From positions 111,313,535 to 111,377,534 of the forward strand of contig NC_073305.1 in assembly GCF_027595985.1 (NCBI RefSeq): 64,000 nt of DNA, read 5' to 3'. Each line of letters starts with the position of its first letter. Within the stretch, counting starts at the first letter, position 1. The position numbers were made by a program, and so were the translations under genes. Of this stretch, positions 54,092 to 64,000 are shown piece by piece. A model generated the notes under the pieces. It did not search any database. It saw nothing but the letters and a program-made list of their open reading frames with translations, and was not told where the DNA came from. This DNA comes from Sorex araneus. Taxonomy: Eukaryota; Chordata; Mammalia; Eulipotyphla; Soricidae.

Positions 54092-54445
54092 AGGGGCCAG
54101 AGAGATAGAACAGGGGCTGAGGCACATAGTTAAGGGTCTCTGCTTGATGCACAGGCACTGCAGTCACTGGAAGGAAGAGTACCCATGGGTGTGGAGATAG
54201 CATATGTCAGTTTGATCTCTGGCACTGCTTTGTCTCCAACATCAATGTGTGTAGCCCTGCAGGCCACAGGCACATCCAGGTGTGGTTCTGGGGGCTCCTA
54301 AGTACCATGGGGGTGGCCTGGGTACCCTCAGCACTACTCACATCCTCTGGCACACACATTGAATCACCAGTTGATTGACCAAGTAATGCTGGGAGGATCC
54401 TGGGCCCCCCTAAGCACTGCTTGGAAGCCCCCTCCAAAGAGAAGA
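54092..54445 (+). mobile_element. long-bodied old SINE variant
   Basis: Head GGGCCAGAGAGATAGAACAG, then a long body shared with 38265-38546: GAATCACCAGTTGATTGACC, TGGGAGGATCCTGGGCCCCC and CTAAGCACTGCTTGG. It may be a composite of a SINE and another repeat. Confidence 0.6.
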
Positions 54446-55908
54446 GTTCGGTGAAATTGGAGAACAAAAACCTTGGTGATATTTCTTTCTGACTGGATTC
54501 CCTGAGAGAGACACTTTCAACCTGGTGACCTGGTATTTTTCTGTATATCCTAATTTTTTAGTGTCTGGTTTGGTTAGGCCTTCACCCTTAAGGTCTCACT
54601 TTAACTTCATTACCATTTTTAAAACCTGTCTACAAATTGCAGGCACACATTAAGGTGTTTGCATGAGAGTTTTAGCATAAGCACTTTGGAGAATGCAATA
54701 CAGCTTTTTGTTGTACCTTCTCCATATTACACATATATACACACACATCCCACATACACAATTAAAAACTTTTTAATCACATATAATTTTTGCAAAAAGA
54801 CATATCACTTAGTGTGTGATACCAGTGGAAAGCAACTTGGTATTTTATTAAGTTGCAGAACCATAGATCTGGGAGGAAGTTGGGTCCCTATTCATCTTTT
54901 TCCTTAGCTTATAGAGAGTATTTAATCATTTCTGGTACCATCATGTCATCACAGTGGGCAGCGGCAGTGTAATGTAGAAATGCATGAAAATTTCTACTTG
55001 CTTGCTGAAAAATACTGATTTCAGATAGCTTGTTCTGTTTTCTTGTGGAGAACTGCCTTTATTTAAGATTATATCTCTCCCATTTGAAAGGCACAAAAAT
55101 GGCTTTTTGTCTAGAAAATGATCACTACTAATGGAGTTATTTTCAAAAACGTTCCTTATTTGGCAAAATTAAAATGTTGGTAGACTTATTTCAGATCATA
55201 AAATTTAGCTGATCTCATTCTGAAAACATTCTATAGAGATGAGAGGAACCATTTTATGAGATGAAGGTGCTTCCTTTTTGTCAGGAAGCTACTGACTTTA
55301 AATGGAATTGATGAGAAGGCTCTGAAACCTCTACAACTTATAAGCCTCTGCTAAAATGAGGTGTGCTAATAAAAACATAAAGTAGAACATATCAAAAGGA
55401 GAGTTTGGGAAGCCATCAGGGTATTTCTTGGGTGGTTAGAGTACTGTACCCTGCTTTCTTTGTAAAAAACTGATATAAAATCTGTAATGATTAGGCCAAA
55501 ATAGAGGTTGATATCCTGGGAAGCATATCCACTTTTGAAGCCTGAGAATTGAAGAGAAAGTAGATAGAATGTAATTGCTAATATTGATCTCAAATCTGTT
55601 GTGGAGGAAAGGAAGTGTCCCTCCATCTCTCTAGTTTCTTCTTGGGGTTCATTGAGACATTAAATCAACATTGACAAGATTTGTAGGAGAAAAAAATGTT
55701 ATTATACTTACGTGGATAATCTACACAGATTGGGATTTCAGTGGAGAAAATGATCACAATAAGGGTATATATCTTGAGTCAGGGGATGGAACTGAGCCAA
55801 GACACTACAAGGAGAGAGGAAGAAGGGTCATGATAAGGACCAGATGCTTTGTGATTAGATGTTTGCCCTGCCTTATAGACAGTTTTCTCCAATAGAAAAC
55901 TGTACTTT
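54446..55908. other. no gene seen (1.5 kb, repeat-poor)
   Basis: Repeat-poor and AT-rich, with no trusted frame. Confidence 0.4.
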
Positions 55909-55910
55909 CA

Positions 55911-56040
55911 GGGCCAGAAAGTACAATGGGTACAACAAAAGGTGCTTGCCTTGCATCCAACTGATCCTGTTTAGATCTGCCACACTACATATGGTTCCCC
56001 TGCCAGGAGTGATCCCTGAGCACTTCTGAGTAAGAAGAAG
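55911..56040 (+). mobile_element. SINE, older
   Basis: GGGCCAGAAAGTACAATGGG head, GATCCTGTTTAGATCTGCC B-box relic, GAGTGATCCCTGAGCACTTC. Its A-rich tail passes directly into a GGAA microsatellite. Confidence 0.8.
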
Positions 56041-56191
56041 AAGGAAAAAGGAAGGAAGGAAGGAAGGAAGGAAGGAAGGAAGGAAGGAAGGAAGGAAGGA
56101 AGGAAGGAAGGAAGGAAGGAAGGAAGGAAGGGAGGGGAGGAGGGAGGGAGGGAGGGAGGAAGGAAAGAAGGGAGGGAGGGAGGGAAGGAGA
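56041..56191. repeat. (GGAA)n / (GGGA)n microsatellite
   Basis: About 20 GGAA units followed by GGGA variants, seeded by the SINE's AGAAGAAGAAGGAAAAAGG tail. GGAA runs can bind ETS-family factors, but no gene is near. Confidence 0.95.
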
Positions 56192-56334
56192 AATGTTTAT
56201 TTCTGGTATAAGTCCCTCAACTTTTATTCCTGTAGGAAGTTAAAGGAGTGGTAAAATTTCCCCATGATGAGCCCAAAAGGCTGAGTTGATCTCACCTTGA
56301 AATAATCCACATGCCAAAGTGTTAAGTATTTTTT

Positions 56335-56435
56335 TAAATTATTTTTTTAAAATTTGGTTACTGTGAAATTACAAAGTTATTGATGATTGGGTCCCAGGCA
56401 CACAGTGTTTCAACACTGCTCCCTTTAGGGGTGCC
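56335..56435 (-). mobile_element. LINE-1 3' terminus fragment
   Basis: T-rich start, TTTGGTTACTGTGAAATTAC, AAAGTTATTGATGATTGGG and CACACAGTGTTTCAACAC. Only ~100 bp. Confidence 0.7.
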
Positions 56436-56567
56436 CCAAAGTGTTAAGTCTTAGCAAAGCTTATTGTGAACATCTTAGGGAAGACTTTCTTCAGGTTTCA
56501 TCATACAATTGATCAATGCGGGGTTTTGGATCTATGATACCGTGGAGTGCCTTTCTGGCTCAATTGT

Positions 56568-56570
56568 CTG

Positions 56571-56603
<33 letters not shown>

Positions 56604-56652
56604 TGTGTATGTGTACATATACATATGCACATGCATGTACACACATACATAC
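56568..56652. repeat. (TG)n / (CA)n-like microsatellite
   Basis: A TG run with TATG interruptions turning into ACATATACATATGCACATGC. Confidence 0.93.
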
Positions 56653-56721
56653 TAATTTTTCAAGATTTATGGCATAATCTGGGTTTCTTTTTTAAAAATG
56701 ATTCATTTATTATTTATTTGG

Positions 56722-56837
56722 GGGGGCTGTTTTGAGCCACCTCCAGCAGTGTTCAGGAGCTACTCCTGGCTCTGCTCAGGAATCATTCTTGACTGTGCTT
56801 GCATTAAGAGCCTCAACTCTTGGACTAGCTCTCCAGC
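56722..56837 (-). mobile_element. SINE, old, truncated
   Basis: GAGCCACCTCCAGCAGTGTTC, GAGCTACTCCTGGCTCTGC and GCTCTCCAGCCC. A younger SINE inserted at its 5' edge. Confidence 0.72.
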
Positions 56838-56854
56838 CCTTGATCTCTCCTTTT

Positions 56855-57027
56855 TTTCTTTTGCTTTTTTGGGTCACACCTGGCAATGCACAGGGGTTAC
56901 TCCTGGCTCTGCACTCAGGAACCACCCCTGGACGTGCTCAGGGAACCATTTGGGATGCTGGGAATCGAACCCGGGTCGGCCGCGTGCAAGGCAAATGCCC
57001 TACCCGCTGTGCTATTGCTCCAGCCCC
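56855..57027 (-). mobile_element. young SINE with 17-bp TSD
   Basis: Near-consensus antisense copy with CGAACCCGGGTCGGCCGCG. The TSD CCTTGATCTCTCCTTTT lies at 56838-56854 and 57028-57044. Confidence 0.97.
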
Positions 57028-57044
57028 CCTTGATCTCTCCTTTT

Positions 57045-57287
57045 GTGCTAGTTCCATGTCTGAGTTGGCCGTCTCTAGTAAAAGGCCTGTTTGGACAGGA
57101 AGTAAAGGCAGTCTTATTTAACGGTAATAGCCCCTCTGGCACATATTCTGATCATGACCTCATTGGGAATTGATGAAGGGTCCTTATACTCCTCAGAGGA
57201 GATTCCATGTCTGTACCTCTCTCTAAATGTGGAGTTAGAGAGAAGATCTTAGCTTATCTTTAAAAAGAAAAGCAGGGTGGGTTGGGA
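57045..57287. other. no gene seen
   Basis: Short single-copy-like stretch. Confidence 0.4.
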
Positions 57288-57365
57288 TGGGGACTGGAGG
57301 TTTTCTTCAGTGGTAGTCTTGCACATGCCAGCCCCTGAGTTCAGTCCTCAGCACTGAAAAAATAG
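57288..57365 (+). mobile_element. SINE fragment, old
   Basis: CTTGCACATGCCAGCCCCTG and GTTCAGTCCTCAGCACTGA fit a decayed SINE head with B box. Confidence 0.5.
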
Positions 57366-57639
57366 AATCCAAGAAGGAAAGAAAGTGTGTATTCAGGATT
57401 CAGGAGTTGTATGGGAAAAAATGAATATAAATTGCAGAGGTGGCCCTGTTTACACAGCCATGCAATGTGTCTGGGCTTGCTAATTACACTTCCTCTGCTT
57501 GAGTTGGAGCTGCGGCACACCCCCTTACCCTGCCCTGCCCCTCCCTCCCCCCCTCAATAATCTAACCCGTGCACACTTGAGGTAAGAAAAAATGGCGTTT
57601 CCAGGGTGAGTTTCTGGTGCAGCAGGAATTTTTCTTCAT

Positions 57640-57897
57640 TGCTTTTGGTAAAGGTGCTTTTAGTGGCTCAGAGAGCAGTTCCTCTCTGCTGTTCCAAAAA
57701 GCTTGTTTAGAAAGTTGCCTCTGAGGAAGTTATTTTTAATGATGCTGCTATTACAGAGAACTCCATCAGAAGAGAACCTCGAGTGGGGGTGGGGGCGCTC
57801 AGGAGCTGCGGAGCCTCCCAAGGCAGCTGCCCGCAGCACTCTGCATTTCCTGTTTGCTGTTCCACAGAGAGCAGCTGCTTTCTTTTCAGCACCCTGG
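57640..57897 (+). other. candidate non-coding or alternative first exon
   Basis: GC-richer segment with a strong donor context, CACCCTGGTGAGTACG (GT at about 57898). It lacks any recognisable repeat. No branch point and acceptor pair clearly bounds the left side, so it would have to be a first exon. The 65-residue plus frame (57703-57900) runs to the donor. Gene identity unknown. Confidence 0.35.
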
Positions 57898-57959
57898 TGA
57901 GTACGCCTGTGCCAGACCAAGTCTTCCTCGCGGTGTGGTGTGGCCCAGATGTTCACTCA

Positions 57960-58478
57960 CCACTGCAGTGAGAATGTCTGATACTGGGGGCTGCCTCCCA
58001 GAGAGACTGGCAGTTTCTAAATGATGGAATGGTGTCAGCTTAGATTTGTGCAGAGCTCAGAAAGGCAGCCTGGGCTTTGCTAATGGACTTTATACAGCAT
58101 GATGTCTTGGCACAGCCCTCTCTTGGTTGTTCATCCACATGCATTTGATGCTTTCAGCCAATTTATTTGAAACTTGAATGAAAAAAAGTATTGTGGATGT
58201 TTTCAAGGGTGCTAGGCATTTACAAGGCTAGGACAGAAGTTCTGTCCTTCAAACTTATTTTGGGGGATGAAGGAGGGAGAAGAAATGGCTGGTGAAACCA
58301 AACCCCTCATCTTCGCTAAAGGCTATCCAAATTCTGACTGCAGGGCTGGAAAAGGGAGCTAGGCAGGTAGGGGCTAGTTCACGTTTTGTCCTGTGGTCTT
58401 GGTACTCTTCTGATCAGCTGGCTCTGCACCTCACTCTTGTCTCTAGGTGTCTCAACTCTCTCCCTTTGTTTAGTTTAC
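57960..58478. other. no gene seen
   Basis: Apparently single-copy and moderately GC. No repeat recognised. Confidence 0.4.
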
Positions 58479-58481
58479 TTG

Positions 58482-58632
58482 GGGGAGGCTCATTGGAAAG
58501 TGCTCAGGGATTACTCCTGGCTCTGTGCTCCGGGATCACTGCTGGTGAAAGCTCAGGTGCTGAGGGTCAATCTCTGGTTAGCAATGGGCAAGGAAAGCAT
58601 CCTATCCATTGTAACATCTCTGTGGGCCCTGT
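58482..58632 (-). mobile_element. SINE, old
   Basis: GTGCTCAGGGATTACTCCTG, TGCTCCGGGATCACTGCTGG and the head at ATCCATTGTAACATCTCTG. Diverged. Confidence 0.75.
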
Positions 58633-59100
58633 CTCTTGGCACTTGCCACTTTCATTGCGATCTGGTATTGCATCTCCATCCTCAAAACTTTCCTTTATGT
58701 GACTAGGCCTAGTGTAAGGGAGAGAAAAAGAAGGAATGAAAAAGGTCCATTTCAAGTGGGGTATGTTCTCACTGTTACTTGCTATCTGACTCACAGGTAC
58801 ATTCTTTTTGCTGCTGCCGACCAGCTCTCTGCAAGGTTTGTGTTTACGCTTCTTCCTGACCTGGGAGAATGATTGGATGACCTGCTGGTCCCAGGGGCAT
58901 GGGCACCACAGAGGGGCCACACCTTTGTGCCCTGATGGGGTGAGCAGCATTTCCATGAGGGTCCCAGCCTCGACACAGCATAGATCACTCTCACATGGTC
59001 TCTTCATTGTGTCCTCTACTTTCTGCTACTTTTCTATTCTCTGTTTTGACACTGAATGACACCCGGTGACTTCCTTTGCTTTGATTATTGCATTAACTCT
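58633..59100. other. no gene seen
   Basis: The long minus frame (58567-59007) overlaps the SINE above and lacks splice support. Confidence 0.35.
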
Positions 59101-59101
59101 A

Positions 59102-59275
59102 ATGGAGCCCAGCAAGCTACCGAGAGTATCCTGCTCTCAGGGCAGAACCTGGCAAGCCACCCATGGCATATTCAATATGCCAAAAACAGTAACAACAAGC
59201 TTCACAATGGAGACTTTACTGTTGCCCACTTGAGCAAATTGACGAACAACGGGATGATAGTGCTACAGTGATAAT
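59102..59275 (+). mobile_element. RTE-tailed SINE, 5'-truncated
   Basis: Begins in the body (GCCCAGCAAGCTACCGAGAG) and keeps GGCATATTCAATATGCCAAA, CAGTAACAACAAGC and the tail to AACGGGATGATAGTGC. Truncation at the 5' end with an intact 3' end is the pattern of LINE-type priming from the RTE tail. Confidence 0.9.
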
Positions 59276-59289
59276 AAATAAGATAGGCT

Positions 59290-59475
59290 TGGACTGAAGC
59301 TATAGAACAGTGGGTAGGGCATTTGCCTTACACATGGCTGACCCGGGTTCGATTCCTAGCATCCCATATCGTCTCCCGAGTACGTCCAGGAGTCATTCCT
59401 GAGTGAAGAGCCAGGAGTAACCCCTGATCATTGCCAGGCGTTACCCAAAAAGAAATATGCAAATAAAAGTATTTT
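59290..59475 (+). mobile_element. SINE, A-tailed
   Basis: GGACTGAAGCTATAGAACAG head, B box GGTTCGATTCC intact, GGCGTTACCC, then an A-rich tail with AAAT units. Confidence 0.9.
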
Positions 59476-59487
59476 GAAAAATGATAG

Positions 59488-59640
59488 TCTGAGCAAGTAA
59501 GGCACTTGTCTTGCACATGGCCAACCAGTACCCCATGTGGTTTTCAGAGCCTACTAGGAGGGATTGATCCCTGAGCACAGAGCCAGGATTAAGTCTTGTG
59601 CACCACAAGTTGTGGCCCAAAGGCTTAAAAAAAAAAGAAA
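59488..59640 (+). mobile_element. SINE, older
   Basis: GAGCAAGTAAGGCACTTGTC, GAGCACAGAGCCAGGATTAAG, GTTGTGGCCCAAAGG and an A-run. The B box is lost. Confidence 0.8.
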
Positions 59641-59770
59641 AGTAAAAGACATCCTCCATGTGTCTGCCAGCCCAGCTGACCTCAAAGAGAGAAAGTGGGC
59701 TTCTCATTTTTTGCTTGGTAAAGCTACAGGGTTATAACAGTCTAGACATCTTTAGGATTTTTTCAGGAAA

Positions 59771-60340
59771 CACACACACTCTCTGTCTCTGTCGCTCTGT
59801 CTGTCTCTGTCTCTCTGTCTCTGTCTCTCTGTCTCTGTCTGTCTGTCTCTCTTTCTCTCCTTCTTTTTCCCCAAAGCCTCCAAGTAAAATTGGTTTTTAC
59901 TTCACTGCTAGTCTACTGAAATTCTTTCCTATGGGAAAGGCAAGGGCCCAGAGGTCCTGAGTGAGGCCTAGGACTGGCTTTCCTTTTCTTGCAAAGCGCA
60001 ATTTCTTACTCCAACTTGAGTACACGGCTCCCCCAGAAATCTGGTAGTGGGGTTTAACTCCTAAGCTTCACAAAACAAGTAGACATCAGGTGTGGCTTGA
60101 CGTCTCCCTAGTGGGGCAGGGGGGACTCACAGTCCTTTTCGAAAAGGGGCTTATAGCAGACTTTATCAGTCCTAGCCTTCCCAGCTGCTTCCAGGGTGGC
60201 AGAGGTGCCCTGGGGGAAAGTGGCTGTCTCTCTCTTTCTCTCTCTCTCTCCATGCCACATAAGTCACTTTCTCAGGGCCCATTGACTTCAGAAGGTTGAG
60301 GAAGTGTCCACTGCATCATCTCCACTGACCAGAATTATCT
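59771..60340 (+). mobile_element. solo-LTR-like element, family A copy 4, 5'-truncated
   Basis: Matches the CT-rich, polyadenylation and post-polyadenylation parts of copies 1 and 2: CAAGTAAAATTGGTTTTTAC, TCCTATGGGAAAGGCAAGGG, GTGGCTTGACGTCTCCCTAG and the CCACATAAGTCACTTTCTC end. AATAAA is mutated to AGTAAA. The CT-rich part has expanded into a TCTG/TCTC microsatellite (59780-59870). Confidence 0.7.
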
Positions 60341-60504
60341 AGCTAGTGTTCTTGGGTGCTGAGCTGTACAAAGGTATTTGTTAAGACTCTATCCTAACTC
60401 AATCAAAGCTGAAAGAATGTGACAAGGTGGCTTCCTCCAGAGAGGGCTTAAAGCATCTTCCAAATTGCAAGGCTCAGGCTAGTCTATTTTGTTGTTATTG
60501 TTGT

Positions 60505-60765
60505 TCTTTTTTTATTGACTCACCATGAGATATGGTTACAAAGTTGTTCATGATTGGGTTTCAGTCATACAGCGTTCCATCACCTATCCAGTCATCAGTG
60601 TACATTTCCTACCACTTTCCCTCCCACCCTACCTCCCCTCAGCCTGCCTCTATGGCAGGCACTTTTCTTCCTTCTCTTCGTCTCTGTCTCTTTCCTTTTG
60701 ATCACTGTGGTTTGCAATACAGGTGCTGGAACCAGTCTGTTTTATATTCCCTACCCTAGATAGTC
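60505..60765 (-). mobile_element. LINE-1 3' end
   Basis: TTTTTTTATTGACTCACCATGAG, CATCAGTGTACATTTCC, CAGCCTGCCTCTATGGCAGG and CCTTTTGATCACTGTGG. 5'-truncated. Confidence 0.88.
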
Positions 60766-61720
60766 CTTCTAAGTTTTGAGAGCAAAGGGAAGAGGCACCA
60801 ATTTTCAGGAAGTTTTGATTATCCTATTTTATTATAAAATCCAGTGTCTTTTCCTTGATGGTGTGATGTTCTGAACATTGTCCATCGTAATGTTGTTTGT
60901 ACTAATCACTCCTCCTCTTCCTCCTCCCTCCTCTCTCCCTCTCCCTGTCTCTCTCTCTCACATACACATACACAAAAATTCTTTTCATCCAGTGAAAGTC
61001 TCATAAATAAGAATACTGCTTCATAAGTTTGAGCTGTTAATTTTTATTTCCCGAGGAAATGCATCTCATCATTGGAAGAAGTAACCTCTTGTTCAAATGC
61101 TAAGAGGCCAACAATGATGCCATGGTAATAGTTTTATGTTACTTTTCTGTTCATGTTAGAAAAGTAGCTGAATAAAAGTCAAATTTTCTTCATAATTTTA
61201 TAGCTCTTTTTTCCCAAATGAGAATTCGATATTCTCGTCTACCTTTGAAAGAATAATTCATCTAATTGGGTCTTCAAAATCACAATCTAATTCCGATACT
61301 GGCATGCTTCTGCAGAGCAGAACACCACAGTCTTTGAACAATAAGGTGCTGACACTCCACCATACATTTTTCTGGGATCCAGGACTAGGGGTAGGGAAGG
61401 AGGGTAGAAGGAATAGTAAGACTCATGCTTGGGGATGGAAAGAGGGAAAAGGCAGTAGTGACTTTAGCCTAGCTCCCATGGATTTTGTGGTTCTGGGTGA
61501 CCCACACCATTGGAAAGGAGATAGAGGGAACTTCAGAAAGATCTTGGAGGCTGGGACTCAATGGTGGTGAGTATTTAATGAATCATCTAGTATGGCATTC
61601 AAAAGGTCTTTTGTATTTTTATTTATTCATTTGTCTTTTTTTCTGCCCATCATAAGGGATGATTTGTGGAACTCTGATATGTTACATACATCTCTTACTC
61701 CACTGAGTATGGTAGCACAT
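60766..61720. other. no gene seen
   Basis: 60910-60960 is a CTCC/CTCT-rich low-complexity run. The rest appears single-copy. The 88-residue plus frame at 61304-61570 lacks splice support. Confidence 0.4.
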
Positions 61721-61737
61721 GATGAAAGCTCACTTTT

Positions 61738-63392
61738 TAAAAAAATTTTTTTTTATTGAATCACCATGTGAAAAGTTACAAAGAATTCAGGCTTAAGTCT
61801 CAGTGATACAGTGCTCAAACACCCATCTCTTCACCAGTGTCCATGTTCCACCACCTCCCACCCCACTCCCACCCCCCGCCTGTGCAGCTGATAATTTTCA
61901 CTTTACTTTCTCTTTACTTTGATTACATTCAGTATTTCAACATAAAACTCACTATTATTATTTGGAATTTTCCTCCCAAAATTGAACCTGCTGAAAAGGC
62001 AGCATTTGATAATTTGTTTTCTCTTGCTGAGAATGAAGAGACATGAGGCTGCACGGCCGTGATAGCCATAGTGGCTGCGCGGTTTTGGATTTCTGTAGTT
62101 TAGTAGCTAAGTCCAGGGAAATTTCTGCCAAAAATTGCATCATTACAAGCTCACACCTCTGTTTAGTGGGCCTTATAAGATGGTGGTTGCCACACCGCCC
62201 CGCCAGAAAGGAAAAACCTTTCCCCTCCTGGGGCGTCATGGGGCCGTGGCTTAGTTCACAGTCTGGAGGCATTTCTACAAGAAGCTGCTGGTGCCAAAGG
62301 TAGTTAGATGGCCTCTGGGATCATGGGCGTTCAGCAACTGAGGGGCCACACATATGCAGCCGCCCGGATCACCTCACATTTTTTTTAATGTAGGAGTACT
62401 GCTGTTTATTCAGCCATTCATTGATTAAGCTGATTGAACTGGGTATCAACTCCACATGACTTTAAAAAATTTTTTTAATTGGATATCCATAGGATAGACC
62501 ATTACAAAGCTGTTCATAATTGGGCTTCAGTCATACAATGATCCAGCACCCATTCCTCCACCAGTATACGTTTCCCACCACCAATGTTCCCTATTTCCCT
62601 ATCACCACCCCTCAACCCCCATCCCCCACCCCCAGCCTCCCTCTATGGGAGGCACATTCCTTCTTGCTCTCTCTCTCCTTTTCCTTTTGTGCATTATGGT
62701 TTACAATACAGGTGCCAAGAGGGCACGGTGTTTGTTCAGGGCATTGGGTATTTTTATTAGGATGGTAAAACTAGAGTAGGTTTTCAGTTAGGTGGCAGCT
62801 TTGAGATGTGGATATGACCCGCTGAGGTTTCTGGAAGTACAGGGAGGTGGGGGAAGGTAGCCCATCCCGACTCTGAGAAAGCCTGGAGACTTCAGTCACA
62901 AAACCCATAAACCAGAATTTTTAGCAGATTATATCTTGGTGAGGTTTGTCCTGAGACGGTGGAGTCAGTCTGGGGGTATGGCAGCAATTTTGGATAGTGG
63001 AAGCAAGTGGCTGCGAGGGGTGGGGGGAAAGCTCTGCTTGGGCGGGCCACCAGGCCAAACTCCAACCCCTCTGATTTACCCTGGTCTGTTTAGCCATGCG
63101 CGGGTCCGAGATTAACTGTGGCTTTTGATCTCCTTCTCGATTGTCTATGGGTCTCTGAAATAAGGCAAATAAATGAGCTTGTATAGCTAAGCCAGAAAGT
63201 GGTTTGTGGGTGTGGATCACACGTACCTTTTTGCCATTTAATTTCTTGGTAAACTTGGTCCCAAGTTGTTGGCATCTGTCCCAAGGAACAGTAGAAATTT
63301 TGTGATATCCGGAAGCCTGAAGGCACCATCAGGCTGCTGATGCACTCACCTCAGAGGTACAGGTTGACCTGCTGGTGGCACCATACCCCTGG
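61738..63392 (-). mobile_element. large composite retroposon I, copy 4, with TSD and extra 5' module
   Basis: The TSD AAGCTCACTTTT lies at 61726-61737 and 63393-63404. From the 3' (left) end: L1-type terminus, C-rich block, one GCGCGGTTTTGGATTTCTG unit and the GTGGCTTAGTTCACAGTCTGG module (to about 62375). An additional ~0.7-kb 5' part follows with minus-strand donor- and acceptor-like sites (GT at 63225-63226, AG near 63155) and open reading. A later L1 end (62465-62740) interrupts it. The extra module may be transduced host or LTR-derived sequence; its origin is unknown. Confidence 0.72.
62465..62740 (-). mobile_element. LINE-1 3' end nested in the composite
   Basis: AAATTTTTTTAATTGGATAT, TTCAGTCATACAATGATCC, the CCCCCATCCCCCACCCCC block and TTGTGCATTATGGTTTAC. 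It is younger than the composite around it. Confidence 0.85.
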
Positions 63393-63404
63393 AAGCTCAC
63401 TTTT

Positions 63405-63654
63405 AAATCCAGTTCTATTGATACCTTTGGTATCCAAGCTGCACAAAGCAGCCTCGTGCCTCAAAGAAATAAAAATTTTGAATCTGACATCATTACAAAT
63501 AAGAGACTGCTAATGTCTGGAACAAAGGGTAAATTTCAGGAGTACTCAGTGGGCAAGAATTGGACTTGTATTGAGGTTCTTCTTCCATTGTGTAAATTTT
63601 GTTATCTGCTTATTTTTTCTCCACTTAATTTTATCAGACTTAGTTTGATGTACT
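63405..63654. other. no gene seen
   Basis: Short AT-rich stretch. Confidence 0.4.
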
Positions 63655-63780
63655 AGAGAAATTGTATGGGAGGTAAGACACATAACTTGTATGCCCTTGG
63701 TACTGTTTTGATCCCTGACATCACAAATGGTCCCTGAGCATCACCAAGTGTCATTTTTGAGCACCACTTGGTTAAAAAAA
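63655..63780 (+). mobile_element. SINE, old
   Basis: GAGAAATTGTATGGGAGGTAA head relic, TTTTGATCCCTGACATC and GGTCCCTGAGCATCACCAAG, then an A-run. Strongly diverged. Confidence 0.7.
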
Positions 63781-64000
63781 ATTCTGCCTTTCTGACTTAG
63801 GTTGAAAGTCTTTACTGTTGCATATGGTGTGCAATAGATATTGAGAGTTAATTTATTATATAAATTTTATTTATTCTCTGTAGGTGCTTTATATGTTTAA
63901 TCATGGATAATGAGACTGATGCTGTAATCTGAAATGTTAAGTTTAAGCTCAGATTTTCTTTCTCCTCTTCCTTTCTTTAAGAATTATTAAAAATTGTGCC
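63781..64000. other. no gene seen
   Basis: AT-rich right edge of the window. Confidence 0.4.

Overview
This window is repeat-dense mammalian nuclear DNA, most likely from a shrew (Soricidae, probably Sorex). The evidence is dozens of copies of a tRNA-derived SINE typical of shrews, with a CAGCGGGTAGGGCG-like A box and a GGTTCGATTCC B box. There are also LINE-1 3' ends with a distinctive antisense start (poly-T, then ATTGAATCACCATG) and an RTE-clade LINE that fits the element reported from the common shrew. I recognise no intact protein-coding gene. The longer open frames lie in repeats, microsatellites or a CpG island.

Layout. 0-9.4 kb: SINEs (one a 14-bp-TSD-flanked dimer), old and young L1 fragments, a solo-LTR-like element, and a full-length 1.4-kb composite retroposon with VNTR-like internal units. 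9.4-15.4 kb: sparse sequence, a second LTR of the same family, and an RTE-tailed SINE with a (CAT)n tail. 15.46-19.63 kb: an RTE LINE with degenerate endonuclease and reverse transcriptase domains. It is inserted into an old L1 and is itself interrupted by a 1.17-kb solo LTR with a 5-bp target duplication. 20-46 kb: intron-like or intergenic DNA with L1, SINE, MIR and MaLR-like relics and three further composite retroposons. 46.8-47.7 kb: the only CpG island, with GC boxes and a minisatellite, the best candidate promoter. 48-64 kb: more SINEs, an LTR R-region retrocopy with a poly-A tail, a possible exon and splice donor near 57.9 kb, and a fourth large composite retroposon at 61.7-63.4 kb.

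How the parts work together. Two mobilising systems are visible. L1 accounts for the A-tailed SINEs, the composite retroposons and the LTR-transcript retrocopy. The RTE LINE shares its terminal ~50-60 bp, and apparently a short 5' segment, with a second SINE class that carries the same tRNA-like head, so that class is probably RTE-mobilised. Target-site duplications and nesting give a relative order of events. Boundaries are read by eye; those with stated TSDs are good to a few bases, and others are approximate.
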